A DNA stretch of 64,000 nt, taken from positions 9,982,001 to 10,046,000 of the forward strand of contig CM034107.1 of NCBI GenBank assembly GCA_019914945.1, written 5' to 3'. Made by a program: the position numbers and the translations under genes. The notes beneath the pieces are model-generated. The model was not told the DNA's origin. It worked only from the letters and a program-made list of their open reading frames with translations, and did not search any database. This document shows positions 12,202 to 22,500 of this stretch, in pieces. Numbering within the stretch: the first letter of the stretch is position 1; the number at the start of each line of letters is the position of its first letter. This stretch comes from Typha latifolia (taxonomy: Eukaryota; Streptophyta; Magnoliopsida; Poales; Typhaceae).

Positions 12202-12304
12202 TATCTGTTTTAATTTAAATTTAAAAGTAATAAGTAAAATTAATTAATTAAGACTCGACTCAACTCAGCCTAACTGACTTTCTCCCTATGATCGGATCGT
12301 ATCA
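11675..12304 (-). repeat. 5' LTR of the gag-only gypsy element
   Basis: Partner of 9036-9590. It is expanded by a TA tract followed by about 26 TG units at 12133-12199. On the minus strand it starts TGATACGATCCGATC. Confidence 0.75.
12133..12199. repeat. (TA)n(TG)n microsatellite
   Basis: A pure TA run is followed by a pure TG run inside the LTR. The sister LTR at 9.5 kb has only a few alternating TA/TG bases at the matching place, so the tract expanded after insertion. Confidence 0.95.
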
Positions 12305-12544
12305 TCTCAATTCATGTACAAAGTCTAAATCAAGAATGGCCATTTTTTTTCTTCTAAATAGCTCTTACTTTCCCACACATGACTTCTTCCATGGCCTCTT
12401 CCCAACCATCATTTTTAATGCTATGGATAGTCCTTCAAGATCATGTTACCATAGACAAAGAGTTCCAATGAAAATAGCTTTGAGGTATAGGACAGATTAT
12501 GTGCATTTTATTCAATACTATAATTAGTGAAATATATGATGCGA
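12305..12544. other. Unassigned spacer between two elements
   Basis: About 240 bases between the end of one LTR and the first bases recognisable as the second LTR family. No motif or gene is visible. Confidence 0.4.
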
Positions 12545-14080
12545 TGAAATTTCCGATGATATATGTATCACATGCATATTTATGTTAGTCTATTATATGC
12601 ATACTTATACTAGAGATTATCTCAACATAAAATGTTAACAGTATAGTCATCTCTAATCATCTCTATATGTCATTAGCATACTCATATCCAAGATTAATCT
12701 AATCACACGAGTGATAAAATATGCTAAAATTATATATAGATAAGATCATATAATTATGATGGACGCCAAAATATGCATATATATAATTATATAATATATC
12801 TTAATTTGAAAAAGATGTACAGGAGATAAGACTACTCACCTCATATCAGAAGACCCAGCACACGTATCCCTCATATTCATCAATCAATAATCACTCATCG
12901 CTAATAAGGTCCACGGAGTCTTACATAAGGGATTCAGAATATAAAAATATTTAGGTAACATAAAATTAGTTGTTTATCTAATTAAAATCCATTCATGTAA
13001 AATATGATGATTTGTTAGGTTCTAGAATTTCTACTTATCTTTATAAGTAGTTAGATTTATAATTATAAATGAAAATATAAATATAGATAAAAACATAATT
13101 ATAATTAAGTTGTGGTTCTCACTCTAATTAATTAGGGACTATGTAGTCTTTACTTTATAAAAAATAATAAATAAATAAGCTTAGTATTTCATTTGTTACA
13201 AAATAATAATATATAATAAATTACTAGAATTACTTAAAATGTATATCGTAAGAATATTAGTATATAAATTTAATTATAATTTACAAATCTATCTATTAAT
13301 CTAATAGAATTATAAATAAATAAATATAAGTACTACCTATATTTACGTGTAATAGTTTATAACCTAATTAATCATTAATTCTACTAATTATAATTAATAA
13401 TAATCATATTAAAGAATATATATTACTATTAAAATAATTAATATCTAAAACCTATTTGCATTAGTTAAGAAAGAAATACCTATATAAATAAAATGAGCAT
13501 TGCCACTAGTGCTGGGCTCGGCCAAGCACTGCTTGCTACAATGTGGGGCCGAGCACAGCACTATTGCAGAAATACGAGGAGAAGAAGCTGAGAAGGAAGA
13601 AGAAAAAGAAAGGAAGAAGAAAAAAAGAAAGAAAGAAAGAAGAAGAAGAAGAAGAAGAAGAAGAAGAAGAAGAAGAAGAAGAAGAAGAAGAAGAAGAAGA
13701 AGAAGAAGAAGAAGAAGAGTAGAGGACAAGAAAGGAAGGGAAGGGAAAGAAAGAGGGTGCGGACTCAGCCTGGCGGGGAGGGCACTGACAGCTGGTGGCC
13801 AGCCAGCGACTGGCCTCTCGCCAGCAGAGAGGAGAAAGAGAGAGGGTGAGAAGAGAAGTACGGAGAAGAGCTCATTTTAGCAGCAACGACAGTGGTAGGC
13901 CAATGTTGATAATAGAGGGAGAGAGAGAGAGAGGCGGTGGGGACATCGGCACTATAGTGCCAGCGGGCCCACTGGGGCTAGATAGCTTAGCCCGGTGGCT
14001 GGGAGTGCGTGGCAACCTCAGCCCACACCATCTCAACATGGCACCAGGCCAGCCATAATTTTTAAGGACCAGTTGTTATA
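12545..14080 (+). mobile_element. Left-truncated LTR of the long-LTR gypsy family
   Basis: This segment follows 46570-48453 of the long solo LTR in order and orientation: the block around TCATACTCATATCCAAGAT, the CTCATCGCTA..TAAGGTCCACGG block, the AT-rich block, the GAA-rich tract, a GC-rich block with GGCCAGCCAGCG, and the end TTAAGG...GTTGTTATA. The first part, including the hairpin array of the other copy, is missing. Its right end interrupts the RT of the neighbouring gypsy element right after GFLGLTGYY, so it inserted after that element. Confidence 0.75.
13620..13718. repeat. GAAA/GAA microsatellite
   Basis: Purine-only tract of GAAA units, then about 26 GAA units, inside the truncated LTR. 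Long open frames on both strands here, giving poly-Arg/Lys and poly-Leu, are artefacts of the repeat. Confidence 0.95.
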
Positions 14081-15060
14081 GTAATAGCCTGTCAATCCAA
14101 GGAAGCCCCATAATTCTTTCGGTGTCTTTGGAATCTATCATTGCACCATCTTCTGCATCTTGGAGGGATCGGCTTCCACTCTCGCCGCTAATATGATATG
14201 ACCGAGATACTCCACTCTTGGTCGACCTCATAAACACTTGGACTCCTACACCTTCAGCTCATTATCTTTCAAAACCTACAATACTTTAAGAAGGTGAACA
14301 AGATGCTCTTTTCATGAACAGCTATACACAAGGATGTCATTGAAAAAGACAAGCACAAACTGCTTCAATAGTGCCCTAAAAACATCGTTCATTAACCCTT
14401 GGAAGGTGGAGGGAGCATTAGTGAGTCCAAAAGACATGACCTTGAACTCATAATGCCTGTCATGTGTGCGAAATGTGTTCTTGTGCACATCCTCGGGTCT
14501 CACTCAAATTTGGTGGTAGCCGGCTCGCAAGTCTAACTTGCTGAAGTAAGAGACCCTCGGGAGCTCATCCAAGAGTTCTTCAACGATAGGAATAAGATAC
14601 CTATCCTTCACTGTGATAGCATTGAGTGCATAGTAGTCCACGCAAAATTGCCATGTTTTGTCCTTCTTCCGCAGTAGGAGCATCGATGATGGGTACGAGC
14701 TCCGACTCGACTAGATGATTCCGTTGTCCAGTATCTCCTTGACAAGCCTTGTGATCTCCTCTTTTTACACAAATGGGTACCAGTAAGGTCGTACATTAGC
14801 CAGCTCAGCTCCGGGAGTAATCTCAATGTTGTGGTCTTGTGGTCGAACCGGCGGCATGCCTCATGGTTCTTTAAACACCTTGTTGAATTCTTTCAGTAAG
14901 GCGAATAGATTAGTGGGTACTTCTTCCTTTGTATGGTCTACTTGACTCTATATTAATTGGATTAGAAGTCCATGGCACCTAGCCCTTGGCAGTCCCACCA
15001 TCAGTTGAAGTTGAGCTCCAAGTCGCGGTCGAATTTTGTCTAACCACACTCGTTTGCCAC
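14081..15060 (-). pseudogene. Gypsy reverse transcriptase fragment
   Basis: The best part (14312-14503) reads [19 protein letters not shown]...[13 protein letters not shown], a standard gypsy RT core. The catalytic YxDD motif appears as FFNDILVYS, with the first Asp changed to Asn. A second fragment (14608-14826) covers the upstream RT fingers region in a different frame. The reading ends at GFLGLTGYY, cut by an LTR. Confidence 0.85.
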
Positions 15061-15226
15061 TTTTTTTTTAAAATCCATCTACATTTTTGAAAAGTCAAAG
15101 GCCACTGAGCCCAAATTTTGCATCCATTGGGTCCCCAATACAATGTCAGCCCCTCGTAAGGTCAATGGGTGAAGATCTAAGGTGAAAAAATTGCCTTGAA
15201 TCTTCAAGAGAAGCCCTCGGCATACA

Positions 15227-15778
15227 TCATTTGCCTAGGGCATCGTGCCGTCTCCAAGCTACATCAAATCCAGAGATAGCTTCTATAGCTATTTCTATCT
15301 TCTTGACCACATGTTCATCCATGAAGTTGTGGGTTCTCCCGATGTCAATGAGGATCCTCACTATTTGATTCTTCATTGTGTCATCGACCTGAAGCATCCT
15401 TGGTGCATTAGTGCTGCTGTAAGCATGCATGGAGATCTCGGCGTGGACCTCCTTGCTACACTCCAAGGCCTCATAGTCTTCCACCAAGTCCTCTAGTTCA
15501 TCTTCCACCACTTTCTCTTCCTCGACATCCTCTGCTTCGTCCAACACCATCACTGTGGCTGCCACTCGGGCACATTTATGCCCGAGAGTGAATCGTTCAT
15601 CACGATGAAAGCATAGCCCTTTAGCTCTTCTATTTTCAACTTGAGCTGATGTAAGTCTTCTCATGGTATCTCGGGGAGGTCCCCTCACCTCTAGTTGTGG
15701 CCGTGGGAGCAATCTTGCACCTGTTGTCCTCGGTGGAGCCGCCGACACATGATGTGTGGCTGCAATTTGCCAAGGCAC
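15227..15778 (-). pseudogene. Gypsy gag C-terminus and protease fragment
   Basis: An open stretch of 183 residues. It holds a damaged zinc knuckle (LCFHRDERFTLGHKC, with one Cys replaced), an acidic linker, and an aspartic protease site reading LIDIGRTHNFMDEHV, where the usual active site is LIDSGSTHNFI. The catalytic Asp is kept but the DSG triad is DIG. Confidence 0.8.
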
Positions 15779-15789
15779 TCATCTAAACT

Positions 15790-16510
15790 CCATGGTGCTC
15801 CAACCCCCTTTTGCTACCAACCAAAGCTCTCAAAGCTTCTTTTCCATCAATTGAGCTGTTGCAAAAGCCTCAAGTAATGTGGTTGGTCGAGCAGCCTTCA
15901 CTTCTGCTTGAATGTCCCGTTTAAGGCCACTAATGAATATGCTTTTGAGTTGGGAATCTGACTAGCTCCACACTCGATTGCTAACACGCTCGAACTCCTC
16001 TTGATATGCTCTCACCATAGTCTTTTAGGTTAGCCCACTGATTGCTAACACACTCGAACTCCTCTTGATATGCTCTTACCAAAGTCTTTTGGGTTAGCTT
16101 GGTGAGAGCAGCTTAGAAATCTTCATAACTGGAGGGTCCAAACCATATGCAAATAGCATCAGCGAACTCCTCCCACGTTCGATAGGGCTGAGCTTAGTTC
16201 GTGGCCTAGTACCATTGGATGGGAGTCTCTTCGAGATGAAAAGATGTTAACAGCACTTTTTGTGCATTAGGTGTTTGTTGGTACTCGAAAAATTGCTCTA
16301 CTTGATAAACCCAATCAAGCGAATCTCCTTCGTTGAAGGTTGGGAAGTTGAGGCAAACAGTCCCTACACGGATGTCGCGTTCTTCTTCTTCATGTCGGCT
16401 GGGCTTTCTTTCCTTTAGGTTTAATCCAGCATCCCTAGGATGATATCGAGGGATCACTGGTTCTTCATAATCCGTCCACTCGTCATTGCCATCGTGGTGA
16501 GGTGGATCCG
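15790..16510 (-). pseudogene. Gypsy gag central region
   Basis: Contains FPTFNEGDSLDWVYQVEQFF and SFHLEETPIQWY, core motifs of the Retrotrans_gag domain. The frame is lost further on, partly because of the 64-bp tandem duplication at 15976-16103, whose length is not a multiple of three. Confidence 0.8.
15976..16103. repeat. 64-bp tandem duplication inside gag
   Basis: Two adjacent copies, 15976-16039 and 16040-16103, both start GATTGCTAACAC and differ at a few bases. The unit length shifts the gag frame. Confidence 0.9.
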
Positions 16511-17206
16511 TGATACAACTAAAGCCGGATCAAGTTGTATCAGAAGAAATAAATTTGCTTTGAAAAATAAAGCTTTTTGCCGGGAGGGCGTTCGAACGCC
16601 TATGACTACGTTCGAATGCACTATACGAACACATGCACACAATCACAAAAACAAAGAAAGGGATTTGTGCATTCGAATGGCCTTGGGCCCATTCAAACAC
16701 GCCCGTTCGAATAGCCTTGGGCCTGTTCAAACACACCCGCTCGAATGCCTGCATGCATTCATAAAGATAGAACAGGATTTGCGCGTTCGAACAGTCTCAG
16801 GCACATTTGAATGCACCGCGGCAAGAATACTTGGTTTTCAGGGCTTATTTTTTATTGTTTGGGTCCAAAGGGTAGCCTCTAAGTATTGTGGAGTGCATCC
16901 TAGTTTGGTTATGTTATGAATCCATCTTCTTTCTCTTTATCTCCTCTTCTCTCTCTCCCTATTTCTTCTTCTTCTTCTTGCCCTATCTTTATATTGTCCC
17001 CTAGCCTACACTGGTTAGATCCTTCTTCTCATCTGTCGCGGCCCTACTTCTTCTAGGAGCGACCCCTTCTGCCTATCTTCCTATTCTCTTTTCTAATCAC
17101 AAGTAACTCTATCCCTATATCATCCCTCTTCCTTCTCTTCCGTCATATTAAGAACTCCCTTCAATCCAAATACCTAATCTAACTCACATTAGTCCGATTC
17201 ATAACA
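16511..17206 (+). mobile_element. Solo LTR, inverted relative to the host gypsy element
   Basis: Reads TGATACAACT...GATTCATAACA on the plus strand. It matches 17698-18541 read on the minus strand: same ends, the shared block with CTTAGAGGCTA, and the same TTCGAA-rich part. It splits gag, with gag motifs on both sides. The flanks ATCCG and ATTTG share three of five bases, a weak trace of a target duplication. Confidence 0.65.
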
Positions 17207-17665
17207 ATTTGGTGCTCGATCACAGTGAAAAATTGGCGGTGGTATGTTGCGTCTTTCGAGTTGCGTAGGCAACAAGGGCCCCGTGACGTGACTACCCATG
17301 AGGCCTTCATGATCTTCCTCCGGCCTGGCACAAAATAGTGGAGGCGGTGTCCTTTGGCAAAAAGGTGGTTCCATCGGTGGTGCAATCCGAGCTCAAGTAG
17401 AGAGCTCAATTGCCGCTGTACCCCTTGGTGCACCCAAGAGGACTTGAGTCATTGCTTTCATTGACGTTTGCATGGCTCGTTGGGTCTCCATCATGTCTAT
17501 GAACATATTGATTAGATCTGAGTTGATTGTAGAGGTCGTTGGAGAAGTCCCGACTAGTGCTCCAACGACTAATGAGTTTGAGTTTGAGTTGATAATATAC
17601 GTGCCCTCTCCCTCAACGAAGGTTCCTTTATTGGGTTTCAATGTCATAGATCTGGTTGTTGGCAT
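17207..17665 (-). pseudogene. Gypsy gag N-terminal fragment
   Basis: Begins MPTTRSMTLKPNKG at 17665, shortly downstream of the PBS, as expected for a gag start. It continues through MFIDMMETQRAMQTSMKAM to about 17393, then changes frame. It is separated from the rest of gag by the solo LTR at 16511-17206. Confidence 0.6.
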
Positions 17666-17684
17666 GGTGTTCGAGGAACAGTGA

Positions 17685-17695
17685 CTCTGATACCA
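17685..17695 (-). other. Primer binding site, initiator tRNA-Met type
   Basis: Minus strand TGGTATCAGAG, a perfect match to the common plant PBS, two bases from the LTR end CCATAACA. Confidence 0.85.
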
Positions 17696-17697
17696 CT

Positions 17698-18541
17698 TGT
17701 TATGGATCGCGCGTCCGTTCCTAATCAAGCTTGGATGTAGGAAAGTAGTCTGTATAGTCGGAGGAGAATATTCTTAAAATATTCTCTCGTAGTTATAAAA
17801 TTACGAAACCATTGGTGATTTTTTCGTATCTCTCTTATCTACATTTTTTATATTGACGCTCTTTGCAGATTCTGACTGCACATGGGGAAAAAATACACAA
17901 TATTGCATGGAAGGTGAAGATGATGAATGATGGCGAAGATGGTGATAAAGGTGGTGATAATAGTGATGGATTTGGTGGCACGAGGTGTTGAAGGGATAAA
18001 ATTGAGAGGGAAGAAATTGGTCGAGATCCCAAGGAGGGAGGACTCGGTCGAGATCCCAAGGAGGGAGGACTTGAACGAAGGAGATTGGAGGTAACCGGCG
18101 TCGAGATAACACATTGTTAGGGCTTGAACGAGGAGGGAGAAAAGTTAAGGTAGAAGAGAAAGGGAAGAAAATTTAATATTAATTCATAATGATTCCTTAG
18201 GTTACCATCCACATCTTAAGAGGCTAACTTAATAAGCCAAAATAACAAGTAGTAACCTTAGAAACATTGCATTTTCATCGATCGCATTCAAACGGGGTCA
18301 AGTGCATTCGAACGCGTAATTCGTATTCTTTGTCAGTGTGAACATATGCAGGCATTCAAATGAGGTTGAGCGCGTTCGAATGCACAATTTGCGTTCTCTG
18401 TCAAGCAAACTTATGTAGGCATTCGCAAGGGGTATTCGAATGCGACCTCCCCACTTTCCAATGCGACATCCAGAATCCTTATTTTCTGAAAAAAAAAATA
18501 ACTAAAATAAAATAAGAAATATAGCTCATAGGTTGTATCCA
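17698..18541 (-). repeat. 5' LTR of the degraded gypsy element
   Basis: On the minus strand it starts TGGATACAACC and ends CCATAACA beside the PBS. It is about 150 bp longer than its inverted relative at 16511-17206. It contains a tandem pair of about 26 bp (GGTCGAGATCCCAAGGAGGG) at about 18019-18070. Confidence 0.7.
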
Positions 18542-19593
18542 TGCACGTGATGACTCAGTATGGTCTGAATTACATCACGACCTTATCGTTGCGCCCAACT
18601 TACCCAAGTCCGGCCCAAACTAGGCTTTTGCTCGTCCGGCCCGACTTGCTACACGTGCGCGAGACTCAATCCATTACACTTGCTCATTCATATAGTATTT
18701 TTAATATATTTAGTTTATTGAATGCCACTATATAAGTATGTCCTTATTAAAACAAACTAATATGCTTTTATGGGCGGCCCATAACACTCAACCCATTATA
18801 ATATATGATTTTTTTATGACCTTATACATAATGTTCTATCTGAACCCGATATCTCATGGGCTAGTATATAATATTGAGCTATAATTTTCTAGCTTAGCTT
18901 AAATTTAGCTCAGCTTATGTGATTGGTGGGTTGGGCCATAAACAAATACATAAGTCTGATCGCCCAAAAAATTCTATCCAATTCGGACCAACTGTGCCCG
19001 ATGATCCCTCTAGTTGACCCGGACATTCACACACCATCTTTTCTCAGCTTAATAAGTACGTCATACATTTTCTTCAAAAAAAATGACACTATGCATAGGA
19101 TAAACTATCCGGTTTCGTATATTTTGCATATCAAGTCCACAACTCGTGTGAGCCGCAAAGTGCCATCTAAAAAGGGTGAGAAATATTTTGACCGTTCCTG
19201 TTTTGACCTTTCCAAATTCCAATCCAACCCTTAGAAATCAATCTCCTCTCCACGCCCCACGGATCATCACATGCGAGTATGCGAGGAGAGAACAATAGAG
19301 CGAGATCATCAAAACTCCCACCAACAAGCAGACAAAAGATCAACTTGGATTGCTGGAAGAGAGTTTATAGAGAGAAAAAGAAAAAGAAAAAGAAAAGAAA
19401 AGAAAAAAAGAACTTGCATCTCATGGATAGCCATTAGCCAGTCATATCTCTTCCTCCAAACCCCCCTCTCTCTCTCTCCCCCTCTCTCTCTCCCTCTCTC
19501 TCTCTAAAAAATCTTATCAGAAGGAAAAGGAGACCCAAAGAGAGATTGCATTAAAATCTCGTTGTTGGGTTGGTGGAAAGAAGGGATTTATTT
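18542..19593 (+). promoter_or_regulatory. Upstream region and 5' UTR of the DprA-like gene
   Basis: AT-rich intergenic DNA without a gene. A purine tract at 19374-19410 and a CT microsatellite at 19463-19506 lie just before the start codon at 19594. Pyrimidine-rich leaders are common in plant 5' UTRs. I do not see a convincing TATA box at a fixed distance. Confidence 0.45.
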
Positions 19594-22500
19594 ATGGGTT
19601 CTTCTCCTCCCTTGGGGCTTCTCCTGCGGGCTCCAAACCCTGGGTTGTCTTCCCCTTTACCTTATCCATCCGTGGGCGGTGCAAACTCTTGTCAAAACCC
19701 TAGCTTTCTGTGTTCTTCTCTTGATTCTTCCGTCAATAGGAGATGGGTCGGAGCCAGAATACCGTCCCAGTGCCACACTGCTGTCAAGTCCAGGCATTGG
19801 GTAACTCTTCTCTCTTCCACTCGCTGTTTAAATCTTAGAAGCATTTATTTACTTTTAATTATTTGTCTTCGTTGTAGCTTTTGTTAGTTACGGGATCCTG
19901 TCTAAGAAGTTTCATGTTATCTTGTTTGATTTAATCTATGAACAGATGGGTTTTGGTGTTTCTCTAATGGTAAATATTATAGATAGAATTGCAAATCTTT
20001 TTTCGTTTTTTTGCTGTTCTTTTCTAATTGCAAGTCTTTCCTTCTCGTTCTTATTAATAAAGAAAAAGAAAAGAAAGATAAAGTACGAAAACGAATGTGA
20101 GAGTCCCCTCTTGAGAGAACCAGCAAGGAAGCCCCTAAAAAGGATCAAATATCCATAGACATTTGTTTCTTGGATTAGCCCATGTCTTCACTTCTGTCTA
20201 TCTTTGTTCTCCAATGTTTTTGAGTTCATGATTTGTCCTGCTATTCCTAATGCTTTGTGTACTGCCATGAAGGATTAAAAGAGTCGAACCTCTCCAAAAG
20301 TTGCATATTTTAACATTCCTTGCTCGATGATACTCAGGCAATTCCTTTCCTTCTAAATATGCCAGCATATAGCTATCACGATTAAGTTCTGCTTGTTCCT
20401 AGGAGATGGATAAACTTCTTTTCTCCTCCATTCTGTCCATAAGGTTTTATAGCGGGCTGTCTCCTTTGACATCCAATGGGTCCATAAGGTTTTATAGCGG
20501 GCTGTCTCCTTTGACATCCAATGGGTGTTTGATTGTCAATCATATGGGTATTACAAAGCTACAACATAAGAGGATGTGATGAACAGTTCTGTTTGTGTAG
20601 TGATCTTAATTTCATGAGGAGTAGTCATTATGCTTTCTCATATATCAATATTCTCATAGGTTGCTGTCAATTGTTAAACTGAAAAAGGAAAAAAAAATCA
20701 TTTTGATGGGCACCGAGGAACTTCAATTATTCTTAGCCATGGGAACATTCAACACCACTGTGATTCAAAAATCTAGTAGCTCCTAACAAGTACTATCCTG
20801 TTCCTTATAGTCTATGAACTACCTTAAAAGTCCTGCTTTCAAGCTGAATCCTGCTAAGTGTCTGATAATTTGTTATATCCCTCTGCCGCATAGCCTTTGA
20901 TGCCCCGTTGAAATCTAATTTTCCATCTGCTTTGCACCTGCACTATTGATTGAGGAAAGGAACTAATCTCTTATTGAACATGCGCTAAGAAGGTAATTTG
21001 TTTTTGGTAAAAATCTCTTATACGAGATCCCTAACTTGCTAATTACATCAAGAAGATTTTCTTTTTGACTAGGCCACTTTGACATATACTTAAAATGGAA
21101 GGCATAATAGACAATATGCTATTGTAGAGGTAGATAAAGTGTTTCTGAAAGAACCCAGAATATCTATGAAGCTAACTGCCAAACATCTTCGGCAATGAAT
21201 ATCTTATGTAGGTTCTGATACTTTATTGAGTTTGTTTACTTCTATGCTAGTTGTGTATTGTTAATAATTGTTCTTTTAAGGAAAGGCATTTTGATGCCTT
21301 CTGAATTTTGTGATATATTTGGTTTTCACTAATGATTTACTACCAGGGGCTGTTTTTTTATGTACTGGTATAGTGGCTTTGTGGATATATGAGAAGAGAT
21401 AGGGTGGAAAGTAGTGGGAGGAATCAACAAACAGATGGAGCATTTAGGTTCGGGTCTGACGAGGAGAGTGGTATCCAGGTTCCTACACAGGCTCAGTCAG
21501 TTGTTGAGGGGTCCAGCACTGTCCTAGTATCGGAGTACAAACCAATTCCTGACATAGATTATTTACAGGTAGTTGTTTATTATGAAGTTTGAGTATTGCC
21601 AGCTCATTCAGTCAAAAAATATTTCTATTTGATATGTTCTGTTTAAATTGAATTTATCCATGTTACATAAACCATTGGCAGGAGTAAGACTCATGTTAGT
21701 TCCTTAATCAACTTAAAATCTATTATTGTGCTTAATATTTCTTAAAAATTTGGATCTGATATTTTAGTTTGTCATTCTTCATATTTACCAAGATCCAAAT
21801 CATACTTCATAGCTTTCACAGAAGAAGAAAATAAGAAGCATGGTGGGATAATCATACGGCTTACATATATAAACCTATTTTCACAAATTTGATAGAGCCA
21901 TCCTCTCCTGCTTTATACTATATTTATGGCTCATGTGTTAAGGGTGATGCAGGAATTACTGGCTATTCAGCAACAAGGGCCCCGATCAATTGGGTTTTTT
22001 GGGACCCGCAATATGGGATTCATGCATCAGCAGCTTATTGAGATTCTGAGCTATGCTATGGTTATAACAGTATGATATAGTTCCTTATCTTTTCTTACTT
22101 TTTGACATTCTCTTTTCACTGTTATATTTAATTTCTTTTCCTTAATATCCTTGTGGCCATTCCAGAAAAATCATATATTTACTTCAGGAGCATCAGGGAC
22201 TAATGCAGCTGTCATAAGAGGTGCTTTAAGAGCTGAGAAGCCAGAGTTGCTTACTGTAATATTGCCTCAAAGCCTGAAAAAGCAACCCCCTGAAAGCCAG
22301 GAATTGTTGTCTAAAGTAAGATTATCACAATTTTTCTTTCTGTCTTCTGTCTCCCTTTTCTATTTATTCTGCTCAGGCATTTTTATGTGTTTTAGTGCTT
22401 AGTATTTGAATTCTGATCTTAAATGTTTGGTCAATTCTTGATGCACATTTACCTATATGGCTTTATCATATTATTGGTTAGCTGATTAAGTACTCGAAAT

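Larger units (their letters stand above)
9036..12304 (-). mobile_element. Gypsy-type element with two LTRs but only gag left inside
   Basis: Two related direct repeats, 9036-9590 (555 bp) and 11675-12304 (630 bp, longer partly through a TA/TG microsatellite), flank about 2.1 kb. Both begin TGATAC on the minus strand and end near a CA. A degraded tRNA-Met PBS lies at about 11661-11672, followed by a stretch resembling the leader of the element at 17.7 kb. A purine-rich tract, GAAAGAGTGGTGGAT on the minus strand, abuts the 3' LTR at 9590. The only coding trace is a gag. No protease, RT or integrase fits in the space. I see no target duplication (ttaaa / tctca). Confidence 0.75.
14081..18541 (-). 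mobile_element. Degraded Ty3/gypsy element missing RNase H and integrase
   Basis: Order on the minus strand: 5' LTR (17698-18541), PBS (17685-17695), gag start (about 17665-17207), an inverted solo LTR (16511-17206), the rest of gag (about 16510-15790), zinc knuckle and protease (about 15778-15227), then RT (about 15060-14081). It stops at GFLGLTGYY, where a foreign LTR begins. RNase H, integrase and the 3' LTR are absent from this side. All frames are broken. Confidence 0.8.

Noticed and set aside
13500..13880. Open frames with poly-Arg/Lys and poly-Leu
   Set aside because: Produced by the GAA/CTT repeat inside an LTR; no family motif.
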